From NCBI GenBank assembly GCA_019423795.1, contig JAHZAT010000095.1, positions 1 to 6,582 of the forward strand: 6,582 nucleotides of DNA. Direction: 5' to 3'. The stretch is from Clostridiales bacterium. GTDB taxonomy: Bacteria > Bacillota > Clostridia > Lachnospirales > Lachnospiraceae. Below the pieces are notes generated by a model. That model did no database searches and was not told the DNA's origin. It saw nothing but the letters and a program-made list of their open reading frames with translations. Position numbers and translations under genes: made by a program. Numbering within the stretch: position 1 is the stretch's first letter; every line of letters begins with the position of its first letter. Shown here in pieces: positions 1 through 5,381 of the stretch.

Positions 1-24
1 TATAAAATAACCGCTATTCCAATG

Positions 25-735
25 TTACTCGTCAATGTTTTTACAAGATTCCTGTACCTTTGTATCAATTAATTTTTCATCATTTGATGCTATAATATCA
101 TTTCCATTTGTGATTACGATCGTTCCATCATTTTCCCGCTTATATCCAGCAAGCACGTTTTGGATTGTAAGATTATTGTTTTTCGCATATTCGGTTTTTA
201 CATACTGATATCCTATAACCGTTCCTTTTGCATCCTTTCTTCCATACGATGCCAGATCAATATAGCCTCCATTTTTCAGCTCAATTCTTGCCATATATGA
301 TTTTTGTGGATAATTCTTTACATCACGAAGTGTTTCTTTCTCCATGACATAACCCAAAACTTTTTTAAATCTTGGTCCAGTATGATATTGTGCAATTTGT
401 TTATTCTTATCATTTAATACAATAATCCCCGTAAGTCTTTGTTCCCTTGCATACTGTTTTAAATATTCTTTTTCCAATTCCTGTTTATCTATTTTGAAAT
501 TTCTCGCCGTCTGCTGGACTTTTTCAACCATTCTGACAAGACTTCTTGCTTCAACTGCTTCATTAAAACTATTATACATGAAATATTGATCCTTGATGTA
601 TTCCATCGTCGAATGAATCCTGTTTTTGGTATTGTTTGTTTCTATTTTTACGGACACAAAAAGAACTGTCAAGACAACGATCACACAGCCAACAATACTC
701 AATGTCCATAACCTTTTATCCGCTTTATCTCTCAA
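25..735 (-). CDS. Membrane-anchored extracellular sensor domain protein (dCache-like), apparently lacking an output domain
   Basis: Seen: 236 residues with a short basic N-terminus, one hydrophobic segment at about residues 9-29, then about 205 hydrophilic residues. These contain two blocks of beta-rich sequence typical of PAS-like folds: one around LTGIIVLNDKNKQIAQYH (about 101-118), the other around TVIGYQYV to GTIVITNGNDIIASN (about 170-218). This resembles the dCache-type ligand-binding region of sensor kinases and diguanylate cyclases, and would face outside the cell. No second membrane helix and no kinase, GGDEF or other output domain follows; the frame ends at TAA only 24 bases before the window edge. 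The start is TTG, chosen because a very strong Shine-Dalgarno (GGAGGTGA) sits 8 bases upstream and no better start exists. It overlaps the preceding gene's end by 11 bases, so the two are probably translationally coupled. Inference: the front half of a sensor kinase that has lost its rear half, or a minimal sensor. The coding call is firm; the function is weak. Confidence 0.75.
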   Translation of the reverse strand: MRDKADKRLWTLSIVGCVIVVLTVLFVSVKIETNNTKNRIHSTMEYIKDQYFMYNSFNEAVEARSLVRMVEKVQQTARNFKIDKQELEKEYLKQYAREQRLTGIIVLNDKNKQIAQYHTGPRFKKVLGYVMEKETLRDVKNYPQKSYMARIELKNGGYIDLASYGRKDAKGTVIGYQYVKTEYAKNNNLTIQNVLAGYKRENDGTIVITNGNDIIASNDEKLIDTKVQESCKNIDE

Positions 736-1549
736 GGCTGTTCACCTCCAGATATTTTTCTGCATCAGGAACATATTTTTGTAGAATTTTTTTGGCACTT
801 CCATCTTTGACCATTGCTTTTAATGTCTTTGACAGTTCTTTTTCTATCCCTCTTTTATCATTTTTTGCAAACGCAACACCAATTCCAGTCTCAAGAATAT
901 CTTCATCAAGAATTCTGTATTTTGCTTCAAAATCAGACATATACTGTCTGATTGAGATCTCATGTGCTGCAATAGCGTCTACATATCCTCTGCTCAGAGA
1001 AGTATAGATCAATTCTCTGTTTTCCATACTGTAGACTTGTTTTACTTTTGGTATTTTTGGATCTGTTTGTTTTAGAAATAATTCCTCTGGTTTGGTTGTA
1101 GACTGAACCGCAATGATTTTATTCTTAAGATCAGACAACTTATTGATCTTGCTGCTGTCGTTCACTGCGATCACCTGACGGCTCAGCATATAAGGACCTG
1201 CCCAGTGATAATCATTTTCTCTTCCTGTCACTGAAAAGCACGCCCATATACAATCTATTTTTCCTTGTTCCACAAGATTTTTCTTATTCTCCCAATCAAT
1301 ATTTACAAAGACCGGCTTATAACCCATACGATGAAAGGCTTCTCTTGCAAATTCTACATCGATTCCTGCCAGATTGCCATTCTCATCGGTATAGTTAAAT
1401 GGCGGATAATTGTCTCCACCGATCATAATCTCTTTGTTCGCATCTTTTGTTGTTTTTCTAGTCTGATCTTTTGTCTTTCCACATGCACAAAGAAAGCAGC
1501 CTAATACGAAAAAGACCATGACTTCAATCATAAGCTTCTTTAACTGCAT
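725..1549 (-). CDS. Orphan extracellular solute-binding lipoprotein, family 3 (SBP_bac_3)
   Basis: Seen: 274 residues with a lipoprotein signal peptide (hydrophobic stretch 6-22, lipobox LCAC with Cys23 as the lipid-bearing residue) and a family 3 periplasmic-binding fold from about residue 38. Family landmarks are NYPPFNY (47-53), GIDVEFARE (62-70), FSVTGREND (105-113) with Arg110, WAGPYM (116-121), VQSTTKPEE (148-156) and a C-terminal helix. In amino acid binders the Arg grips the ligand carboxylate, and an Asp in the 'DAVxxD' segment grips the amino group. Here that segment reads DAIAAHE (191-197), so His196 replaces the Asp. The gene has no permease or ATPase beside it in its own operon; it lies 35 bases after a GGDEF protein gene and overlaps a sensor gene. 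Inference: it captures a ligand for signalling rather than import. Start ATG has GAGGT just upstream. Family call is firm; ligand unknown. Confidence 0.88.
   Translation of the reverse strand: MQLKKLMIEVMVFFVLGCFLCACGKTKDQTRKTTKDANKEIMIGGDNYPPFNYTDENGNLAGIDVEFAREAFHRMGYKPVFVNIDWENKKNLVEQGKIDCIWACFSVTGRENDYHWAGPYMLSRQVIAVNDSSKINKLSDLKNKIIAVQSTTKPEELFLKQTDPKIPKVKQVYSMENRELIYTSLSRGYVDAIAAHEISIRQYMSDFEAKYRILDEDILETGIGVAFAKNDKRGIEKELSKTLKAMVKDGSAKKILQKYVPDAEKYLEVNSLER
744..749 (-). promoter_or_regulatory. Ribosome binding site fixing the TTG start of the sensor gene
   Basis: The minus strand reads GGAGGT (GGAGGTGA extended), 8 bases before the TTG codon at 733-735. It lies inside the last codons of the upstream binding-protein gene. 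The near-perfect anti-Shine-Dalgarno match is what supports the non-ATG start. Confidence 0.75.
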
Positions 1550-1584
1550 AGTTTACCTCGTATGATCTGTTTGTAAATAATGTC

Positions 1585-2889
1585 CTAAACTCTTGTAACC
1601 ATTGCCATCAATCTTCTTTGTTTTGCATATAATTTCACTGTATTAGATACTCTCTGATAGACAATATTGGCATCAAATGGACGGTTAATATAATCAGAAA
1701 CTCCCATCTCATAAGCTCTTCTGATATAATTCGCAGAATCCTCACTTGAGATTATAATAACTGGAATATCTGAGATTAAACGCTCTTCTTCCATATATTT
1801 CAAAACTTCAAAACCATCCTTTTCTGGCATAATGATATCTAATAGTACAAGCGAAATTTTCATTCCATATTCATCGATCTTATGCAATGCTTCTTTTCCA
1901 CCATCAGCTTCTATGATTTCGTAGGTTTCCTCTAAAATCTCTTTCAAGATCGCACGGTTAAATTCTGAATCATCAACGATCAAAATTCTAGGTTTATTCT
2001 GAATTTTTTCCTTTTTAAATATCGTTTTATCACATTCTGTTATGACCTGTGCCTTATGATCTTTTGCCTTATACATCAACTGGTCTGCTTTCGCGATCGC
2101 CTCATCGATCTTCCCATCTTCCGATATCACTCCTCCAATACTTGCTGTAAGCTTCAATCTAGGGCAGTTTGGAATCGTTGCATTCTCAATAGCCTCTTGA
2201 ATCTGAAGCAGTTTTCCACGCAAAGTACCTCTTACCATATCCGACAAGATCAATAAAAATTCATCTCCGCCATAACGTATTAACTTATCTGTCTTGCGAA
2301 TACAATTCTTGATCACATCCGCAACAATACAGAGAACCTGATCTCCCATATCATGTCCATAAATATCATTATATAATTTAAAATCATCCAGATCGATCAT
2401 CGCAACCCCTGCTGAATTCTGCATATTACGAATCTCATCTTCAAAATATCTTCGATTGTAAACGCCTGTTACTGGATCTATGTATAATTTATTCTGATAC
2501 CCTTGTAACTTGCCAACAAGTTTGTCCCTTCCATCGGTATCGATCAACGTATCATTATCAAGATGCTTAACAAGTTCCATGACACATGCTTCATCATCTA
2601 TTTCCAAATATCTTGAAATTGCCAAAAAAACATCTGCATCCAAAAATTCCAGTTTAGTTTTTTGTTTCTTCTCTGCATATGCTTTCATTGATATACAGTT
2701 CTCACATGGTTTATTCTTCTTCCAAAAATCATAGCACTGACACATTCCAATTTTTACTCCGATGCATGGATCATCTTGCATCTGCTCAAAAAAATCCCCC
2801 TCCAAAAACCTGACAACATCAAATACTTTCTCTAGCATCTTAGCTTCTTCTGCTGCCTGTTGTCTGGTTATCTTTATATTCTGGTTCAC
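1585..2889 (-). CDS. Cytosolic diguanylate cyclase with Cys-rich PAS-like N-terminus and C-terminal receiver domain (GGDEF-REC)
   Basis: Seen: 434 residues without signal peptide or membrane helix. Residues about 30-115 form a probable PAS-like input with cysteines at 42, 50, 52, 62, 65 and 102. A short helix (about 118-135) leads into a GGDEF domain (about 136-285) with intact landmarks: DPVTGVYNRR, Asp166, Asn174, Asp183 and the GGDEF motif at 207-211. An inhibitory-site RxxD (RKTD, 198-201) sits five residues before that motif. From about 300 to 420 there is a receiver domain: Asp306/Asp307, phosphoacceptor Asp351, Ser381, and Arg403 where most receivers have Lys. Known chemistry: GGDEF dimers make cyclic di-GMP from two GTP; phosphorylation of a receiver usually controls the partner domain. 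The order is the reverse of PleD/WspR-type REC-GGDEF proteins. The start is GTG with AGGAAGGG 8 bases upstream. It is first gene of an operon with the binding protein and sensor. Domain calls are firm; the input signal is unknown. Confidence 0.93.
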   Translation of the reverse strand: MNQNIKITRQQAAEEAKMLEKVFDVVRFLEGDFFEQMQDDPCIGVKIGMCQCYDFWKKNKPCENCISMKAYAEKKQKTKLEFLDADVFLAISRYLEIDDEACVMELVKHLDNDTLIDTDGRDKLVGKLQGYQNKLYIDPVTGVYNRRYFEDEIRNMQNSAGVAMIDLDDFKLYNDIYGHDMGDQVLCIVADVIKNCIRKTDKLIRYGGDEFLLILSDMVRGTLRGKLLQIQEAIENATIPNCPRLKLTASIGGVISEDGKIDEAIAKADQLMYKAKDHKAQVITECDKTIFKKEKIQNKPRILIVDDSEFNRAILKEILEETYEIIEADGGKEALHKIDEYGMKISLVLLDIIMPEKDGFEVLKYMEEERLISDIPVIIISSEDSANYIRRAYEMGVSDYINRPFDANIVYQRVSNTVKLYAKQRRLMAMVTRV

Positions 2890-2897
2890 TTCTTATT

Positions 2898-2905
2898 CCC
2901 TTCCT
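2898..2905 (-). promoter_or_regulatory. Ribosome binding site supporting the GTG start of the GGDEF-REC gene
   Basis: The minus strand reads AGGAAGGG, 8 bases upstream of GTG at 2887-2889. The next in-frame ATG is residue 18, inside the protein's first helix, so the GTG is preferred. Confidence 0.6.
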
Positions 2906-2949
2906 ATTTTTGTTTGATATATTCCCCTAATTTGCTTAAATACCCTTTT

Positions 2950-2978
2950 ATGATAGCACATCATTTTGTCGTTTTCCA
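2950..2978 (-). promoter_or_regulatory. Probable sigma-A promoter of the GGDEF-REC / binding protein / sensor operon
   Basis: The minus strand shows TGGAAA (2978-2973, four of six matches to TTGACA), a 17-base spacer, and TATCAT (2955-2950) preceded by TGC, which makes an extended -10 (TGCTATCAT). Very AT-rich DNA lies upstream (about 2991-3046), as in an UP element. The predicted transcript would start near 2943 and carry a leader of about 55 bases, too short for a known cyclic di-GMP riboswitch. The call rests on motif match and position only. Confidence 0.45.
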
Positions 2979-3028
2979 TCGAGAAGCCTGAATTTTACAA
3001 AAATTTCCCAAATTAATATCAAATTTAT

Positions 3029-3046
3029 TTTTTTGTATACAAAAAA
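3029..3046. repeat. 18-base perfect palindrome, possible operator
   Basis: TTTTTTGTATACAAAAAA is a perfect palindrome centred between 3037 and 3038. On the minus strand its T run forms the U-tract of the importer terminator, and its core GTATAC lies about 57 bases upstream of the -35 of the GGDEF operon. TTGTATACAA-like cores are typical of operators bound by GntR-type regulators (general knowledge of the family). No such regulator is in the window, so the operator role is a guess. Much of the symmetry comes from A and T runs, which lowers its weight. Confidence 0.3.
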
Positions 3047-3087
3047 GAAGGGAGATATAACATTAAAATATGTGTATTTCCCTTCTT
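3041..3087 (-). terminator. Intrinsic terminator of the amino acid importer operon
   Basis: On the minus strand a 9-base perfect stem (AAGAAGGGA at 3087-3079 pairing with TCCCTTCTT at 3053-3045) is followed by a T run reaching 3041. The stem begins 15 bases after the ATPase stop codon. The loop is long (25 bases), though A/T pairs can extend the stem further inward. On the plus strand the stem is followed by a poor T-tract, so it works mainly for the minus direction. It separates the importer operon from the signalling operon. Confidence 0.75.
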
Positions 3088-3101
3088 ATTCTTATGATCT
3101 T

Positions 3102-3824
3102 TTATAATACTTTGCTTAAAAATGCCTTTGTTCGCTCTTCCTGTGGATGATCAAAGATCTGTTCTGGTGTTCCTTCTTCAAGAATTCCACCGCCATCCAT
3201 GAAAAATACACGGTTGGCAACTTCTCTTGCAAATCCCATCTCATGAGTTACGACAACCATTGTCATACCTTCTTGGGCAAGCTGTTTCATAACTTCTAAT
3301 ACTTCCCCAACCATCTCAGGGTCAAGTGCTGAAGTTGGTTCATCAAACAACATGACTTCCGGTGATAATGCCAGTGATCTTGCGATCGCTACACGCTGTT
3401 TCTGTCCACCAGATAACTGCGCTGGATAATTATCAGCTTTATCACCAACGCCTACACGGTTTAACAATTCCATCGCTTTTTCTTTTGCCTGCTCTTCTGT
3501 CATCATCTTGTGACGGATCGGAGCTAATGTAACATTCTCAAGGATTGTCAGATGTGGGAATAAGTTAAAATGCTGAAATACCATTCCAACTCGTTTTCTC
3601 ATCGCATCTACATCAAAGTCTTTCTCTGTCAAATGCATATCATCGATGACAATATCTCCCTTTGTCGGAGTCTCTAATAAGTTTAAGCATCTTAAAAATG
3701 TACTCTTTCCAGATCCGGATGGTCCGATCACACAAACGCATTCTCCTTTGTCAATATGGCAGTCAATGCCTTTTAACACTTCCAGAGATCCGAAATATTT
3801 ATGTAAATTCTTAACGTCTATCAC
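3102..3824 (-). CDS. Polar amino acid ABC transporter ATP-binding protein (GlnQ-like)
   Basis: This is the ATPase that powers uptake by the permease encoded just upstream; two copies sit on the cytosolic face of the membrane. Seen: 240 residues, the normal length, with Walker A GPSGSGKST (34-42), Q-loop Gln84 in VFQHFNLFPH, signature LSGGQ (137-141), Walker B VMLFDE with catalytic Glu162, D-loop SALD (165-168) and switch His194. The sequence around FNLFPHLTILENV is typical of the GlnQ/HisP/ArtP group. The start is GTG: an in-frame stop lies three codons upstream, and AGGAG is present 11 bases away, a slightly long spacing. The gene overlaps the end of the permease gene by 14 bases, consistent with translational coupling. 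It is the last gene of the operon, before the terminator. The substrate cannot be read from the ATPase. Family call is very firm; the exact amino acid is open. Confidence 0.96.
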   Translation of the reverse strand: MIDVKNLHKYFGSLEVLKGIDCHIDKGECVCVIGPSGSGKSTFLRCLNLLETPTKGDIVIDDMHLTEKDFDVDAMRKRVGMVFQHFNLFPHLTILENVTLAPIRHKMMTEEQAKEKAMELLNRVGVGDKADNYPAQLSGGQKQRVAIARSLALSPEVMLFDEPTSALDPEMVGEVLEVMKQLAQEGMTMVVVTHEMGFAREVANRVFFMDGGGILEEGTPEQIFDHPQEERTKAFLSKVL

Positions 3825-4488
3825 TTTGTCTCAGTCTCCTTTCTAATGCGTTTAATCCAAGAGTCAGGATCTTAACGATCACATAATAGATCAATGCTGT
3901 TCCAAGCAATGGTGCCAGTGCTTCGAAGATTCTTGAAATTACAAAATCTGATACCTTTGTCAGGTCAACGATCGCTACATATCCTAATATAGATGTTTCC
4001 TTGATCAGTACGATAAATTCATTTCCAAGGGCAGGAAGAATGTTCTTAATCGCCTGAGGCAGGATAATATCTTTCATTGTCTGTACATAGGATAATCCAA
4101 GAGAACGTCCACCTTCCATCTGTCCCTGATCAACAGCCTGAATTCCTGCACGGATGATCTCCGCAACATAAGCTGCACTGTTTAGACCAAAGGTTAAGGA
4201 ACCTACAAGCAGTCCATTCTGACCTTTTAAAATAACGAAATACATGATCATCAACTGTGTCAATGTTGGTGTTCCACGGATGATATCAATGTACACGTAT
4301 GCGATCTTCGATAAAAGTGTACTCTTTCCTTTCTGCTCTGCCGTCAAGCGCATTAACGCCAAGATCGTACCAAGTGCTACACCAATAAGAATTGCAATGA
4401 CAGATACTAAGATCGTCACCTTTAATCCATCAAGATACAGCAGATAGCGCTGCTCGGCGACAAACGCTCTGTAAAATGAATCTAACAT
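3811..4488 (-). CDS. Polar amino acid ABC transporter permease (HisM/GlnP family)
   Basis: Forms the membrane channel of the importer, most likely as a homodimer because only one permease gene is present. Seen: 225 residues with hydrophobic helices at about 22-47, 60-70, 76-88, 92-112, 155-175 and 192-215. The family motif RGTPTLTQ lies at 71-78. The cytosolic EAA loop, which docks on the ATPase, runs from about 125 to 145 (EGG...G131...IILPQA), and the IKETSI motif follows at 162-167. ATG start, preceded by several purine-rich blocks (TAGGAA, TAGGAAGG, TAAGG) in the 25-base gap after the binding-protein gene; the last block is best spaced. Overlaps the ATPase gene by 14 bases. No defect is visible. 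The family call is firm. Confidence 0.95.
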   Translation of the reverse strand: MLDSFYRAFVAEQRYLLYLDGLKVTILVSVIAILIGVALGTILALMRLTAEQKGKSTLLSKIAYVYIDIIRGTPTLTQLMIMYFVILKGQNGLLVGSLTFGLNSAAYVAEIIRAGIQAVDQGQMEGGRSLGLSYVQTMKDIILPQAIKNILPALGNEFIVLIKETSILGYVAIVDLTKVSDFVISRIFEALAPLLGTALIYYVIVKILTLGLNALERRLRQSDRR

Positions 4489-4513
4489 TTTGAAACCTTA
4501 CCTTCCTAATTTC

Positions 4514-5299
4514 CTAGTTTGCGGAATCAATGTATTTTGCTTTCAGCTTATCATATGTTCCGTCTTTTTTGATTGCTTTGATCTGTTTGTTGATCTCTTC
4601 TTTGTATGCTGTGTTACCTTTTGTAATTGCGATACAGTAATATTCAGCTCCTGCAGAGTCAACAACTAATTTTAACTTCTTCGCATTATTTTTCACAAAT
4701 TCCTGTGCTGGTTTTTCATCAATAACAACCGCATCAATTGCACCGTTTTTCAGATCCATAACAGCGTCAACACCCTTTTTATAACGTTTTACATCTGTCT
4801 TTACGATGACTTTGTTCTTTTCACCAAATTTTTCTCCAGAAGCAATGATGTCACCAGTTGTTCCTTCCTGAACACCGACTTTCTTTCCTTCTAACTGAGA
4901 TAATTTTTTGATCTTGCTGTCTTTCTTTAAGATAATTGCCTGATTAGATGTATAGTAGCTATCAGAAAAATCTACAGATTCTTCACGTTCTGCTGTCTTA
5001 GTCATTCCAGCAATAACTGTATTGATAGATTCAGATTCCATAGCACCGATCAGAGATTTGAATTCCATGTTCTGGATCTCAACCTTTTTGTCCATACGTT
5101 TTCCGATTTCTTTGATCATGGCAATATCGAAACCGTCTGGCTGTTTCTTATCATTCATATATTCGAATGGTGGAAATTCTGCGTTTGTTCCTACGATCAG
5201 TTTGTCTGGAACTTTACTTTCTTCTTTTTTGCTACATCCTGTAAACAGCATAGATGCTGCCAGTACACCAGCTAATGCGACTGTTAAAAACTTTTTCAT
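4514..5299 (-). CDS. Polar amino acid ABC transporter substrate-binding lipoprotein (SBP_bac_3)
   Basis: Captures the amino acid outside the cell and delivers it to the permease. Seen: 261 residues with a lipoprotein signal peptide (KK, hydrophobic 4-20, FTGC with Cys22 as lipid anchor), then a charged linker and a family 3 binding fold. Landmarks are GTNAEFPPFEY (37-47), the ligand-carboxylate Arg105 in MTKTAERE, the QEGTTGD segment (144-150), and DAVVIDE (189-195) with Asp194 at the amino-group position. Both ligand-gripping residues of classical amino acid binders are thus present, in contrast to the orphan binding protein elsewhere in the window. ATG start with an excellent AAGGAG 8 bases upstream. 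First gene of the binding protein-permease-ATPase operon. Substrate could be glutamine, arginine, another polar amino acid or cystine; the sequence does not let me choose. Confidence 0.95.
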   Translation of the reverse strand: MKKFLTVALAGVLAASMLFTGCSKKEESKVPDKLIVGTNAEFPPFEYMNDKKQPDGFDIAMIKEIGKRMDKKVEIQNMEFKSLIGAMESESINTVIAGMTKTAEREESVDFSDSYYTSNQAIILKKDSKIKKLSQLEGKKVGVQEGTTGDIIASGEKFGEKNKVIVKTDVKRYKKGVDAVMDLKNGAIDAVVIDEKPAQEFVKNNAKKLKLVVDSAGAEYYCIAITKGNTAYKEEINKQIKAIKKDGTYDKLKAKYIDSAN

Positions 5300-5332
5300 A
5301 ATCTGTTCTCCTTTTTAATAATAATTTAGCTT

Positions 5333-5355
5333 TTATGGAATTTTACATTCCATAA
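5333..5355. repeat. 23-base inverted repeat at the importer promoter, probable operator or leader hairpin
   Basis: Arms TTATGGAAT (5333-5341) and ATTCCATAA (5347-5355) are perfect 9-base complements around a 5-base centre. One arm touches the TATAAT -10 box, and the repeat covers the expected transcription start, where a bound repressor would block initiation. No T run follows on either strand, so it is a poor terminator. It does not match the CodY consensus, and it resembles ArgR boxes (TGAAT-N4-ATTCA) only loosely: TGGAAT-N5-ATTCCA. Confidence 0.45.
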
Positions 5356-5381
5356 TTATATACGTAACTTCTATTTTACAA
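5355..5381 (-). promoter_or_regulatory. Probable promoter of the amino acid importer operon
   Basis: A perfect TATAAT lies at 5360-5355 on the minus strand. The best -35 candidate is TTGTAA at 5381-5376 with a 15-base spacer, shorter than ideal; it overlaps the stop codon of mutY. The start of transcription would fall near 5348, inside the inverted repeat, leaving a leader of about 50 bases. The -10 is convincing; the -35 is not. Confidence 0.45.

Noticed and set aside
1540..1587. After the TAG of the GGDEF-REC gene the same frame continues for 14 codons (DIIYKQIIRGKLCS), loosely like the helix that follows this receiver type in longer proteins.
   Set aside because: The stretch is too short, it contains the ribosome binding site of the next gene, and the receiver domain is already complete.
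2890..2949. The leader of the GGDEF operon as a possible cyclic di-GMP riboswitch.
   Set aside because: At about 55 bases it is too short, and I see none of the conserved helices or tetraloop pattern of GEMM-type riboswitches.
2931..3120. Direct repeat TTTGCTTAAA at 2931-2940 and 3111-3120.
   Set aside because: Only 10 bases of AT-rich sequence, and one copy is inside the ATPase coding region; chance is the likely cause.
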